Assembly (NCBI RefSeq): GCF_011762155.1
Contig: NZ_JAASQL010000001.1
Span: forward strand, 558,001 to 622,000
From: Wenyingzhuangia heitensis
Lineage (GTDB): Bacteria; Bacteroidota; Bacteroidia; Flavobacteriales; Flavobacteriaceae
Direction of reading: 5' to 3'
DNA length: 64,000 bases
Shown: positions 8,117-17,770 of the stretch, piece after piece
Layout: each line of letters starts with the position of its first letter
How positions within the stretch are numbered: the stretch's first letter is position 1
Made by a program: the position numbers and the translations under genes
Notes under the pieces: model-generated
The model's database searches: none
What the model saw: only the letters and a program-made list of their open reading frames with translations
What the model was told of the DNA's origin: nothing

Positions 8117-9260
8117 AAAAGAATTAGAAAAAATATATAACAAAGCTTTGCGAAAAGTAAAAGCAGTTTCTTTAATAAAAGACAACGTATCTGTTCTGGA
8201 AAATGTAATTACTCTTGTAGGGAATGATTATGTGCTTAACAACAATTCTCGTTTTTTTGTTTTTGGAGTAGGAAAAGCTGCTTTTGATATGGCAAAAGAA
8301 TGCGAAGCTATTTTAAAAGATAAAATTGCAGGAGGAGTCGTTATTTCTACTTCTGTAGGAAAATTAAAATACGCAAAACACTTTACGTCTACGCATCCGT
8401 TAGTGTCTGATAAAAGTATAGAAGCAGCAGAAATGTTGATCAATGGAGTGTCGGAATTAACAGAGAATGATGTCTTTGTTTTCCTATTGTCTGGTGGAGC
8501 TTCTGCTATGATAGAAAAACCGATTAACGGATTAACTTTAGATGATTTTACTAAAATATCGGCAGCTCTTTTAACATCGGGAATAGATATAAAAGCTTTA
8601 AATACTGTTCGAAAATCAATTTCTGAAATCAAAGGAGGAAAACTAGCCAATTATATAAAAGCAAAAGGTGAAGTGTTGGTGTTGAGTGATGTAATTGGAG
8701 ACGATTTACATACGATTGGTTCAGCACCAATGAACAATGGAAAGTTTCCACATCATATTATTGGGAATAATGAAATTGCTTTACAAGAAGCAAAAATGTA
8801 TATGAACTCTAAGGTAGAAAAAACAGAAATTATAACAACTACTTTAGAAATGAGTTCAGAAAAAGCAACTGAATTTATATGTGATGAAATTAAAAAATAC
8901 GATGAACAATACAATAGTTTTTGTTTGCTGTTTGGTGGTGAAACCACAACTGTGGTGACAGGAGATGGTTACGGAGGTAGAAATCAGGAATTAGCATTAA
9001 GATTATTGCTTAGTGATTGTATTAACCAAAAAATAACAGTTTTAAGTGCAGGTAGCGATGGTATTGATGGACGATCAAAAGCGACAGGTGCTTTTGTAGA
9101 TTATGATATTTATGAATTGATAAAAAAGAAAAAACTAGATCCACAAGCATCCTTAAAAAATAGTGATAGCAATACTTTTTTTAAAGAATTAGGGTACGAT
9201 TTTGTTACAGGAATATCGGGTACCAATGTGATGGATTTTATAATAATTATAAAAAAATAA
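8109..9260 (+). CDS. Glycerate 2-kinase (GckA, MOFRL family)
   Basis: Type II glycerate kinase phosphorylating D-glycerate with ATP, usually to 2-phosphoglycerate, which enters lower glycolysis. The 383-residue protein has the N-terminal DUF4147 fold (VFGVGKAAFDMA, LLSGGASAM) and the C-terminal MOFRL domain (LFGGETTTVV, GRNQELAL, LSAGSDGIDG). It overlaps the phosphatase gene by eight bases and lies eight bases before the glycosyltransferase. In this operon it would consume the glycerate released when the GH13_18 enzyme phosphorolyses glucosylglycerate. Confidence 0.9.
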   Translation: MYKKELEKIYNKALRKVKAVSLIKDNVSVLENVITLVGNDYVLNNNSRFFVFGVGKAAFDMAKECEAILKDKIAGGVVISTSVGKLKYAKHFTSTHPLVSDKSIEAAEMLINGVSELTENDVFVFLLSGGASAMIEKPINGLTLDDFTKISAALLTSGIDIKALNTVRKSISEIKGGKLANYIKAKGEVLVLSDVIGDDLHTIGSAPMNNGKFPHHIIGNNEIALQEAKMYMNSKVEKTEIITTTLEMSSEKATEFICDEIKKYDEQYNSFCLLFGGETTTVVTGDGYGGRNQELALRLLLSDCINQKITVLSAGSDGIDGRSKATGAFVDYDIYELIKKKKLDPQASLKNSDSNTFFKELGYDFVTGISGTNVMDFIIIIKK

Positions 9261-9268
9261 AGAAAAGT

Positions 9269-10480
9269 ATGGCAGATTTTTTTCAGAATGGAGTGATTAC
9301 AACACTTCAAAACTTAGGAGATAGAACATTAGAAGATTTAGAAAGCGAATTAGAAGGTTTTAGCAAAAGAAGAGGAATGTTGTTAATGTTACCTGCACTG
9401 TATTCTGAGTTTGAAACTCCTGCAATGCACAATATTATAGAGGAGTTAAAAAGTGTAAAATATTTATATAAAATTATTTTAGGGTTAGATCAAGCTACAA
9501 AAGAGCAGTTTGAAGAGGTTAAGGAGCTAATGTCTGTTTTGCCTTGTAAAGTAGATGTTTTGTGGAACGATGGCCCTAAAATTCAAGAACTGTATGCCGA
9601 TTTAACAGCAGAGGGGTTTCCAGGTTTACAAACGCCAGGAAAAGGAAGAAACGTTTGGACAATGATTGGTTATGCTTTGGCAGATAAAGATGCTTATGCC
9701 TTTGCGTTACACGATTGTGATATTGTAAATTACAGTAGAGAAATACCTGCTAGATTGTTTTACCCTATTGTACACCCTGCTTTAGATTTTGAATTTAACA
9801 AAGGATTTTACTCTAGAGTAACTAACAAACTACACGGTAGAGCAACTCGATTGTTGTATACACCTTTGGTGAATTCTTTAGCTAAAGTATACGGAGAAAG
9901 TAAATATTTAGATTATATGGGGAGTTTTAGATACTCATTGTCTGGAGAGTTTTCTTTTATAAGATCTTTAGCTAGAGGTATTGGGATTTCTCCTACTTGG
10001 GGGTTAGAAGTTTCTACGTTAAGTGAAGTGTATAAAAACACCTCTAACAAAAGAATTTGTCAAACGGAGATTATGGAAACCTATGAGCATAAACATCAAG
10101 ATTTGGGAGATCAAGCTTCGGGTTCTGGAATTTATAAAATGTCTAAAGATATTGCCAAAACGTTGTTTAGAGTTTTAGCCCAAGAAGGGATTGTGTTTTC
10201 TGAAGCCTCTTTTAAAACTTTGTTGGCTACTTATTTTCAAGAATCTAGATTTGAGATTTCTAAATACAACGCTTTAAGTAAACTAAATGCATTAGAGTAT
10301 ACCAGAGAAAAAGAAATAAAAGCAGTAGAAGCTTTTCAGAATGCTATAAAAGAAGCTGCTTCTGAATTTTATGAAGATCCTATGGGAACACATTCGTTAT
10401 CCTCATGGATTACCGTAAGATCTGTAATGCCAGACTTTTCTGAAAAATTTGTGAACTACGTTAAAAAAGACAATGAGTAA
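9269..10480 (+). CDS. gpgS: Glycosyltransferase resembling glucosyl-3-phosphoglycerate synthase
   Basis: Predicted to transfer a sugar from an NDP-sugar to 3-phosphoglycerate, the committed step of glycosylglycerate synthesis. The 403-residue protein has a GT-A like fold with LMLPALYSEFETPA near the start and GKGRNVWTMIGYAL around residues 124-137. A DCD metal-binding triad lies at 149-151. No signal peptide or membrane segment, so it is cytoplasmic. The GT81 (GpgS) assignment rests on general similarity and on the operon; the family could instead use GDP-mannose. Its stop overlaps the next ATG by one base, indicating translational coupling. Confidence 0.75.
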   Translation: MADFFQNGVITTLQNLGDRTLEDLESELEGFSKRRGMLLMLPALYSEFETPAMHNIIEELKSVKYLYKIILGLDQATKEQFEEVKELMSVLPCKVDVLWNDGPKIQELYADLTAEGFPGLQTPGKGRNVWTMIGYALADKDAYAFALHDCDIVNYSREIPARLFYPIVHPALDFEFNKGFYSRVTNKLHGRATRLLYTPLVNSLAKVYGESKYLDYMGSFRYSLSGEFSFIRSLARGIGISPTWGLEVSTLSEVYKNTSNKRICQTEIMETYEHKHQDLGDQASGSGIYKMSKDIAKTLFRVLAQEGIVFSEASFKTLLATYFQESRFEISKYNALSKLNALEYTREKEIKAVEAFQNAIKEAASEFYEDPMGTHSLSSWITVRSVMPDFSEKFVNYVKKDNE

Positions 10481-12204
10481 TGAAACATATTTCCGACAAA
10501 GACCACACAATAAATAAGCGATTACATAAATTATATCCGCCAGAAGTAGCAGATAGAGCTGTAGATAGTATTATCGATTTAATTTTTAAATACAAATCTA
10601 GAATACAATCAAAACCGTATCAATTAAGCGAAAAAGATGTGATTTTAATTACCTACGGAGATCAGGTAAACAAAGATTATGAACCCTCTTTACAAACTTT
10701 AAAAGGGTTTATGGACAAGCATTTAAAAGGAATTATAAATTCGGTGCACATTTTGCCTTTTTACCCATACTCTTCTGATGACGGATTTTCTGTAGTGAAT
10801 TACGGGGCGGTAGATCCTAAAATGGGTTCGTGGAGAGAAATTGAACAAATTAGTGGAGATTATAGATTAATGGTTGATGGAGTAATCAATCATATTTCTC
10901 AGTTTTCAGATTGGTTCAAAGCTTTTTTAGCAGATGATCCTTATTTTCAAGATTTTTTTACAGAAGTAGACCCTTCTGTAGATTTAAGCAAAGTGGTAAG
11001 ACCCAGAGCATTGCCTTTGTTAAGCGAGTTTACAGATGCTAACGGAAAAATTAGACACGTTTGGACTACGTTTAGCAAAGATCAGGTTGATTTGAATTAC
11101 AAAAGTCATCGGGTTTTAAGAAACGTATTAGATGCCCTGTTTTATTATGTAGAAAAAGGAGCAACGTTAATAAGATTAGATGCCATTGCTTTTATTTGGA
11201 AAGAAATAGGAACAGAATGTGTGCATTTAGAACAAACGCATGAGCTGATTCAGCTAATGAGAGAAGTGCTACATGAGGTAGCTCCAGAAGTAATTATAAT
11301 TACCGAAACCAACGTACCGCATCACGAAAACGTATCTTATTTTGGTAGTGGATCAGATGAGGCTCAAATGGTGTATAATTTTGCATTGCCACCTTTATTG
11401 GTACATTCCATTTTAAATAAAAATACTGAAACGTTAATGGGCTGGGCAAAAACCTTAACCTTGCCTAGCGATAAAGTTTGCTTTTTTAATTTTACAGCCA
11501 GTCACGATGGAATAGGGTTAAGACCTGTAAAAGGAATTTTAACAGATGCTGAGGTAAATTATGTGGGTGATGTTGTGAAAAGTCACGGAGGATTGGTGTC
11601 TTACAAAACAGATGCTGATGGAAGTCAAAGTCCATATGAGCTAAATTGTAGTTATATGGATGCTTTAACTCACCCTGATGAAGAGGACGAAATTCGTTAC
11701 AAACGTATGTTTTTAGCACAAGTAACGGTGTTAGCTATGCCAGGAGTTCCTGGGGTTTATTTTCATTCTTTGGTAGGTTCTAGAAATTATCATGATGGAG
11801 TAAAACACTCCGGAGTAAACAGAACTATTAATAGAGAAAAATACCATATAGATTGGTTAGAAAAAGAATTAGGAACTCAAGGATCTTTGTCTAAAAAAAT
11901 GTTAGATAGTTATAAGCGTATCATCTCTATTCGTGTAAATGAACCTGCGTTCAATCCTTTTGGGAAATTTGAGTTTTTAGATTTAGGAACCTCACTTTTT
12001 GTGGTAGATCAACATTGTATGCATCAAAAAGAGAGAATTGTAGCCCTACATAACTTTTCGGACACAAATATTACTTGTGAATTGCCAGAAACGATAGCAT
12101 TTCCGTTAACCAATATTTTAATATCTGGTTCAGAATCAAAAATAACAAGTTCTTCTATCACTTTAGAGCCTTTTCAAATACTTTGGTTAAAAGGAGAATT
12201 ATAG
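10480..12204 (+). CDS. GH13_18 sucrose-phosphorylase-like enzyme, probably glucosylglycerate phosphorylase
   Basis: Retaining alpha-glucoside phosphorylase releasing glucose 1-phosphate. In this 574-residue (beta/alpha)8 protein the nucleophile is D234 in IRLDAIAFIWKEIGT, the acid/base E276 in ITETNVPH, and the transition-state stabiliser D343 in TASHDGIGL. The subfamily includes sucrose, sucrose-6-phosphate and glucosylglycerate phosphorylases. Neighbouring genes for glycosyl-phosphoglycerate synthesis and glycerate kinase favour glucosylglycerate plus phosphate giving glucose 1-phosphate plus glycerate. No signal peptide. Specificity is inferred from context; the subfamily is clear. Confidence 0.85.
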   Translation: MKHISDKDHTINKRLHKLYPPEVADRAVDSIIDLIFKYKSRIQSKPYQLSEKDVILITYGDQVNKDYEPSLQTLKGFMDKHLKGIINSVHILPFYPYSSDDGFSVVNYGAVDPKMGSWREIEQISGDYRLMVDGVINHISQFSDWFKAFLADDPYFQDFFTEVDPSVDLSKVVRPRALPLLSEFTDANGKIRHVWTTFSKDQVDLNYKSHRVLRNVLDALFYYVEKGATLIRLDAIAFIWKEIGTECVHLEQTHELIQLMREVLHEVAPEVIIITETNVPHHENVSYFGSGSDEAQMVYNFALPPLLVHSILNKNTETLMGWAKTLTLPSDKVCFFNFTASHDGIGLRPVKGILTDAEVNYVGDVVKSHGGLVSYKTDADGSQSPYELNCSYMDALTHPDEEDEIRYKRMFLAQVTVLAMPGVPGVYFHSLVGSRNYHDGVKHSGVNRTINREKYHIDWLEKELGTQGSLSKKMLDSYKRIISIRVNEPAFNPFGKFEFLDLGTSLFVVDQHCMHQKERIVALHNFSDTNITCELPETIAFPLTNILISGSESKITSSSITLEPFQILWLKGEL

Positions 12205-12288
12205 TTTTTTTCTTTTTCTGTTATATTTTAATAAAATCAAACCTCTTTCTAAAGTCATTTTATATCTTTAATATCAAATTGATTTAAG

Positions 12289-13152
12289 ATGACTTTATAC
12301 CCAATAGAATCGGGAAACTTTAAGTTAGATGGAGGAGCTATGTTTGGTGTAGTACCTAAAGCTATTTGGCAACGAACCAATCCGGCAGATGCTACAAATA
12401 GAATAGATGTTGGAATGCGTTCTTTGTTGATAGAAGATGGAGAACGATTGATTTTAATTGATACCGGTTTAGGGGACAAACAAGATGACAAATTCTTTAG
12501 TCATATTAGCCCTTGGGGAGATTTTACCACAGATATTTCTTTAGCAAAATACGGTTTTCATAGAGATGATATTACCGATGTTTTTTTAACACACCTGCAT
12601 TTTGACCATGTTGGTGGAGCTATTCAATGGAACAAAGACAGAACGTTTTTAGAACCGGCATTTAAAAATGCTACGTTTTGGTCCAATGCCAATCATTGGC
12701 AATGGGCTGTACAACCCAACGCAAGAGAAAAAGCTTCTTTTTTATCAGAAAACATAGTGCCAATAGAAGAAAGTGGGCAGTTAAAATTTGTGGCAATTAA
12801 TGGTGAACAAAAATTACAAACATCAGAATTGGGGTTTGGCATATTTTTAGCAGATGGTCACACAGAAAAACAAATGATTCCGATGATTGATTACAAAGGA
12901 AAAAAAGTTGTTTTTATGGCAGATTTATTGCCAACAATAGGTCATGTTCCTTTGCCTTATGTAATGGGGTATGATACTAGGCCTTTGTTGACATTGTCGG
13001 AAAAAGAATTATTTTTGAAAGAAGCTGCAGATAATGAATACTTGCTGTTTATGCAGCACGATGCACATCATGAAATATGTACAGTCCATCAAACAGAAAA
13101 AGGAATAAGATTAAAAGAAACATATACATTTAAAGAAATATTTAATTCATGA
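12289..13152 (+). CDS. Metallo-beta-lactamase-fold hydrolase (lactonase-like)
   Basis: MBL-fold metallohydrolase of 287 residues with no signal peptide. The dinuclear metal motif HLHFDH is at 102-107 (T before, VGG after), with further ligands in DGHTEKQ and in the C-terminal HDAHHE stretch. The overall form resembles the AttM/quorum-quenching lactonase branch. Substrate is not readable. It overlaps the next gene by four bases (ATGA), so the two are probably translationally coupled. Confidence 0.85.
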   Translation: MTLYPIESGNFKLDGGAMFGVVPKAIWQRTNPADATNRIDVGMRSLLIEDGERLILIDTGLGDKQDDKFFSHISPWGDFTTDISLAKYGFHRDDITDVFLTHLHFDHVGGAIQWNKDRTFLEPAFKNATFWSNANHWQWAVQPNAREKASFLSENIVPIEESGQLKFVAINGEQKLQTSELGFGIFLADGHTEKQMIPMIDYKGKKVVFMADLLPTIGHVPLPYVMGYDTRPLLTLSEKELFLKEAADNEYLLFMQHDAHHEICTVHQTEKGIRLKETYTFKEIFNS

Positions 13153-14807
13153 AATTAACAAGATATACAGCCGTTGTAGCGTTAGGAGTATTTGTAGTAA
13201 GTTGTAGCTCTATTCATAATATTGCGATTCCAGAAGGGAAAAGTGCAGCCATAAACATACCTGCTAAAAAGGTTTTTGCAGAGCAAGAGTTAAACACATG
13301 GTCACATTCAGATTTAGCAACGGATTCTATTCCAGGTATGAGTATAGAAAAAGCCTATGAATTTTTACAAAATAAAAAATCAGTTCCTGTAATTGTAGCG
13401 GTTACAGATTCAGGATCCGATATTACTCATGAAGATTTAAAAAGCAAGGTTTGGGTAAACAAAAAAGAAATAGCTGGCAACGGTAAAGACGATGATAAAA
13501 ATGGATTTATTGATGATGTTCATGGATGGAACTTTTTAGGGTCTACCTATGATGAGACTTTAGAGATTACTAGATTGTACAGATCTTTAAAACCTAAATA
13601 CGAGGGAAAAACATCTGTAGATATTAAGAAAAAAGATACTGAGGCTTATTTGGCTTTTAAAGCCTTGGAAGAAGATTATGAAAATAATTTAGCCGAAGCT
13701 AAAAAAGGACAAGAGCAATATATGCAATATCAAGGTATGCTAAAAGATACGGATGTTGCGATGCAAAATTTAACAGGTAAAAAAGAATATACCTTAGAAG
13801 ACATAAAAGGGGCTACTTCTACATTTGATTTGGTAAATTCTAAAAAAGAAATGGCTATCCGAATTTTAGAAAGCGGAAGTACTATTGAAGAGCAGATAGA
13901 GCAATTAGAACCTGCTGTAGAATATTATACTTCTAAAGTTAATACCTATTACAATTTAGAGTTTGATGGTAGAGCTGCATTAAATGATGATGCTTATTCT
14001 ATGAAAACAAAAGTATACGGGGATAACAATGTAAAAGACCAGGCAGAAGATGAAATTCACGGAACACATGTTTCTGGGATTATTTTAGCTGATAGAAATA
14101 ACAGTTTAGGAGTACAAGGAGTTGCCGAAAATGCTTTGTTAATGGCGGTAAGAGTTGTGCCAAACGGAGATGAATATGACAAAGATGTGGCTTTGGGAAT
14201 TAGATATGCGGTAGACAATGGAGCAAAAGTAATTAATACAAGTTTTGGAAAAGGATATTCTCCAAATGCAGAATGGGTATATGATGCGATTAAATACGCA
14301 GCTAAAAACGATGTGTTGATTGTAAATGCAGCTGGAAATGATGCTCAGAATATTGACGAAAAAGCGAGCTATCCAAAAGATGTAGATGATGCAGAAGAAA
14401 TTTCTGACAATTTTTTAACCATCGGTGCATTGACTCGTTTTTATGACGAAAAATTATTAGCAGATTTTACCAACTATGGTAAAAAGAGTGTAGATGTTTT
14501 TGCACCAGGACACGATATTTACAATACCGTTCCAGGGAATGAATACAAAAAATTAAGCGGAACATCAATGGCATCTCCTGCAACAGCGGGTGTAGCAGCA
14601 TTAATTAGATCTTATTACCCAGAATTATCGGCAAGTCAAGTAAAACATATTATTATGAATTCGGGTACGTTGGTAAATATGGAGGTTTTATTGCCAGGAG
14701 GAGCAGGAAAAAAAGTAAAATTATCAGAGATTTCTAGAAGTGGGAGAATGGTAAATGCATACAATGCTGTAAAAATGGCAGAAGCAATTGTGAATCAAAA
14801 AAAGTAA
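13149..14807 (+). CDS. S8 (subtilisin-like) serine protease lipoprotein
   Basis: Secreted subtilase of 552 residues. The N-terminus is a lipoprotein signal ending in FVVSC with the acylated cysteine at 19. Catalytic Asp87 is in AVTDSGSDI, His304 in EIHGTHVSG and Ser473 in SGTSMASPA. The gap between Asp and His is 217 residues against about 30 in subtilisin. The insertion is charged and Lys/Glu/Gln-rich, probably helical, and looks like a family-specific inserted domain. It overlaps the lactonase-like gene upstream. A terminator follows. Confidence 0.92.
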   Translation: MKLTRYTAVVALGVFVVSCSSIHNIAIPEGKSAAINIPAKKVFAEQELNTWSHSDLATDSIPGMSIEKAYEFLQNKKSVPVIVAVTDSGSDITHEDLKSKVWVNKKEIAGNGKDDDKNGFIDDVHGWNFLGSTYDETLEITRLYRSLKPKYEGKTSVDIKKKDTEAYLAFKALEEDYENNLAEAKKGQEQYMQYQGMLKDTDVAMQNLTGKKEYTLEDIKGATSTFDLVNSKKEMAIRILESGSTIEEQIEQLEPAVEYYTSKVNTYYNLEFDGRAALNDDAYSMKTKVYGDNNVKDQAEDEIHGTHVSGIILADRNNSLGVQGVAENALLMAVRVVPNGDEYDKDVALGIRYAVDNGAKVINTSFGKGYSPNAEWVYDAIKYAAKNDVLIVNAAGNDAQNIDEKASYPKDVDDAEEISDNFLTIGALTRFYDEKLLADFTNYGKKSVDVFAPGHDIYNTVPGNEYKKLSGTSMASPATAGVAALIRSYYPELSASQVKHIIMNSGTLVNMEVLLPGGAGKKVKLSEISRSGRMVNAYNAVKMAEAIVNQKK

Positions 14808-14827
14808 GTAAAAAATTTATAAATTAT

Positions 14828-14860
14828 ATACCAGCCTTTTTTAGGCTGGTATTTTTATTT
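14828..14860 (+). terminator. Terminator after the S8 protease
   Basis: 10-bp stem 14828-14837 with 14843-14852 around a T5 loop (core CCAGCC/GGCTGG), followed by TTTTATTT. Confidence 0.88.
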
Positions 14861-14865
14861 AAAAG

Positions 14866-16695
14866 ATGATGAAAAAAATAATATTCTTTTTGGGAATGTT
14901 GTCAATTACAGTAAATGCACAGTACTGGCAACAAAAAACAGATTATAAAATGGATGTTGATATGGATGTAGAAACCTATCAATACAAAGGAAAACAGGAG
15001 ATTACGTACAGAAATAATTCCCCAGAAACCATCACAAAAGTTTACTATCATTTGTATAACAATGCTTTTCAGCCAGGGAGTGCTATGGATGTAAAAATCC
15101 AAAATATGAAAGATCCAGATCCTAGAGTGATGATAAATATAGGGACTGAAGAGGCTCCAGTAAATAAAAGTAAAATAGCATTGCTAAAGCCAGAAGAGCA
15201 AGGGTTTATAAAAGTCTTAAAACTAACGCAAAAAGGAGAGCTTTTAAAATATTATGTAGAAGGAACGGTTTTAGAAGTAGCGTTGGCAAAACCTATAAAA
15301 GCAGGACGTAAAACCAGCTTAGAAATGGAGTTTGAAGGTCAAATTCCGTTACAAGTAAGAAGGTCTGGTAGAGATAATAAAGAAGGTGTGGCTTTGTCTA
15401 TGACACAATGGTATCCAAAATTAGCTGCTTACGATCAAGAAGGATGGCATGCAAATCCGTACTTGGGAGCGGAGTTTTATGCAGATTGGGGAGATTATGA
15501 AGTAAATATCTCTATAGATAAAGAGTATACCATTGGAGGTTCTGGGTATTTGCAAAATCCGAATGAAGTAGGACATGGGTACGAAACATCTAAAGACAAA
15601 TTAGAACAAAAAATAGAAAACGGAAAAATTACTTGGGAGTTTAAAGCACCAAATGTTCACGATTTTTCTTGGGCTGCAGATGCAGATTACAAACATTTAA
15701 AACATCAAGTAGCAAACGGACCCGAAGTTCATTTTTTATACAAAAACACACTAGATGGAGATAGAAAAGCCTCTTGGGAAAAATTACCTAAAGTTATGGA
15801 TCAGTTGTTTGCTTTTTACAAAGAACAAGTAGGAGCTTATCCTTACAAACAATATACGGTAGTTCAAGGAGGAGACGGAGGTATGGAATATGCAATGTGT
15901 ACTTTAATTACGGGAGATAGAGATTATAGAAGCTTGGTAGGTGTAGTTGCTCACGAATTGGCACATTCTTGGTTTCAGTTTTTATTAGCGAGTAACGAGA
16001 CCAAACATGCTTGGATGGATGAAGGATTCACTACCTACATATCTACATTAATAGAGCATCAATTGTTTAATGATGATAAAGGTGCTTTTGAAAAAATGTA
16101 TGCTAGTTATGTAAAGTTGATAGGATACGGAATAGAAGAACCTTTAACAACTTATGGTGATTCTTTTGATTATAATTATGGATATGGAGTGTCTTCTTAT
16201 AACAAAGGAGCTTTGTTTCTAGATCAATTAGAATATATAATAGGAAAAGATGCATTAAAAAATACGTTAAGAAATTATTTTAAAGCCTATAGTTTTAAAC
16301 ATCCAACACCAGAAAACTTTATGAGAGTAGCAGAAAAAAGCTCAGGATTGGAATTGGATTGGTATTTAAATTATTGGACAGAGACGACGGCTACTATAGA
16401 TTATGAAATTTTCCCTCCTTTAACAGATAAAATTACAATCCATAGAAAAGGAAAAATGCCTATGCCAATAGAAGTAACGGTAACTTATGAAGATGATAGT
16501 ACAGAAGGATTTTACATTCCTTTGGATATTATGAGAGGTGAAAAAAAACAAGAAGTGACTGTTTTGGCAGATTGGTCTTGGATAAAACCTACCTATAGTT
16601 TTTCTGTTGCGAAACCAATAAAAAAAGTGGAGCTTGATCAAGATCATCAAATGGTAGATGTAAACAGAGAAAATAATGTGTGGAATAAAAATTAA
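14866..16695 (+). CDS. M1 family zinc aminopeptidase
   Basis: Gluzincin aminopeptidase of 609 residues, exported by a Sec signal (MMKKIIFFLGMLSITVNA, cleavage near residue 19). The zinc site is H363-E364-x-x-H367 in VVAHELAHSW, and the third ligand E386 follows in WMDEGFTTY, exactly the HEXXH-X18-E spacing of M1 enzymes. The substrate-binding GGMEYAM motif is present about 35 residues earlier. The Bacteroidota short M1 form lacks the long C-terminal ERAP-like domain. Two ATGs in tandem (14866 and 14869) could start it. Periplasmic or outer-membrane peptide trimming is the likely role. Confidence 0.93.
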   Translation: MMKKIIFFLGMLSITVNAQYWQQKTDYKMDVDMDVETYQYKGKQEITYRNNSPETITKVYYHLYNNAFQPGSAMDVKIQNMKDPDPRVMINIGTEEAPVNKSKIALLKPEEQGFIKVLKLTQKGELLKYYVEGTVLEVALAKPIKAGRKTSLEMEFEGQIPLQVRRSGRDNKEGVALSMTQWYPKLAAYDQEGWHANPYLGAEFYADWGDYEVNISIDKEYTIGGSGYLQNPNEVGHGYETSKDKLEQKIENGKITWEFKAPNVHDFSWAADADYKHLKHQVANGPEVHFLYKNTLDGDRKASWEKLPKVMDQLFAFYKEQVGAYPYKQYTVVQGGDGGMEYAMCTLITGDRDYRSLVGVVAHELAHSWFQFLLASNETKHAWMDEGFTTYISTLIEHQLFNDDKGAFEKMYASYVKLIGYGIEEPLTTYGDSFDYNYGYGVSSYNKGALFLDQLEYIIGKDALKNTLRNYFKAYSFKHPTPENFMRVAEKSSGLELDWYLNYWTETTATIDYEIFPPLTDKITIHRKGKMPMPIEVTVTYEDDSTEGFYIPLDIMRGEKKQEVTVLADWSWIKPTYSFSVAKPIKKVELDQDHQMVDVNRENNVWNKN

Positions 16696-16744
16696 CATTC
16701 GTCAAATTAAAAGAGTACCTTAATCACCCACTAGAAACAATAAA

Positions 16745-17698
16745 ATGCCTCAGTCAAAAACATTACAACAAATATTAAATATAGAGTTGCCTTTTTTGGT
16801 AGCTCCCATGTTTTTGGTGTCTAACACAGCTATGGTAATTGCAGCAATGCAAAAAGGAGGAGCAGGATGTATTCCGGCTTTAAATTACAGAAGAATTAGT
16901 GAATTAAAAGAGGCTATAAGAGAAATGAAAGCTCATAAACCTAGTCATGGGGCTTTTGGAATTAATATTATAGTAAACCCATCAAACTTAAAATACAGAG
17001 AACAATTAAAAGCATGTTGTGATGAAGGTGTAGATTTTATTATTACTTCATTAGGAAGTCCTAGAGAGGTGATTGTAAAAGCGAGAAGGGCTAAGATTAA
17101 AGTTTTTTGTGATGTAGTAAATTTAGAGCATGCAAAAAAAGCAGAGGCTTTGGGTTGTGATGCTTTAATTGCCGTAAATAACAGAGCCGGAGGACATAGA
17201 GGAGCATTAGATCCAGAGAGCTTAATTAAAGAGTTGGTTAGTAATACAAGTTTACCTGTAATATCTGCAGGAGGAATTGGATCTAAGCAAGACTTATATG
17301 AGGTGTTGTCTTATGGAGCGGCAGGAGCATCTATAGGGAGTCCATTTATAGCATCGGAAGAGTCTCAGGTTTCAGAAGCGTACAAAAGTGCATGTGTTTC
17401 TTATGGAGCCAAAGATATTGTAATGACTAAAAAAATATCGGGAACACCTTGTACGGTTATCAATACACCTTATGTACAAAAAGTAGGTTTGGATGAAACT
17501 TGGATAGAAAAAAAACTTCACAGATATCGTTTCTTGAAAAAGTGGATTAAGTTACTAAGATATTTAAAAGGAACACAAGATGTGGTTTGTTCTGCTAAAG
17601 AAGTTACTTATAAAAATGTTTGGGTTGCTGGCCCAAGTATTGAAGATACTCATAAAATTGAGCCTATTTCTAAAATTATAGATAGATTTATTCTGTAA
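16745..17698 (+). CDS. NAD(P)H-dependent flavin oxidoreductase (nitronate monooxygenase family)
   Basis: FMN-binding TIM-barrel protein of 317 residues related to nitronate monooxygenase and enoyl reductase FabK. Visible family features are FLVAPMFLVSNTAMV at the N-terminus, FGINIIV, NNRAGGHRG and the phosphate-binding ISAGGIGSKQDL. It is cytoplasmic. Annotations in this family are often over-specific, so a general flavin oxidoreductase call is safest. Confidence 0.85.
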   Translation: MPQSKTLQQILNIELPFLVAPMFLVSNTAMVIAAMQKGGAGCIPALNYRRISELKEAIREMKAHKPSHGAFGINIIVNPSNLKYREQLKACCDEGVDFIITSLGSPREVIVKARRAKIKVFCDVVNLEHAKKAEALGCDALIAVNNRAGGHRGALDPESLIKELVSNTSLPVISAGGIGSKQDLYEVLSYGAAGASIGSPFIASEESQVSEAYKSACVSYGAKDIVMTKKISGTPCTVINTPYVQKVGLDETWIEKKLHRYRFLKKWIKLLRYLKGTQDVVCSAKEVTYKNVWVAGPSIEDTHKIEPISKIIDRFIL

Positions 17699-17724
17699 GC
17701 ACAATCCCTTTGCTATTAGAACGT

Positions 17725-17732
17725 TATATTTG
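17725..17732 (+). promoter_or_regulatory. Putative -7 element upstream of the sprE-like gene
   Basis: TATATTTG, a perfect -7 consensus, about 40 bases upstream of the GTG start. The nearest TTG (17710-17712) is only 12 bases away, shorter than usual. Confidence 0.4.
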
Positions 17733-17770
17733 TGACTTAAGAAAATTCATATTTTTAGACTTAAACTTTT

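Noticed and set aside
9269-10480. Mannosyl-3-phosphoglycerate synthase (GT55) annotation
   Set aside because: I could not see GT55-type features, and a glucose-specific phosphorylase adjoins. Kept as an alternative only.
10480-12204. Sucrose phosphorylase annotation for the GH13_18 enzyme
   Set aside because: The subfamily is shared, but no sucrose transporter, fructokinase or regulator is nearby, while glycerate-linked genes are. Glucosylglycerate is the better guess, not proven.
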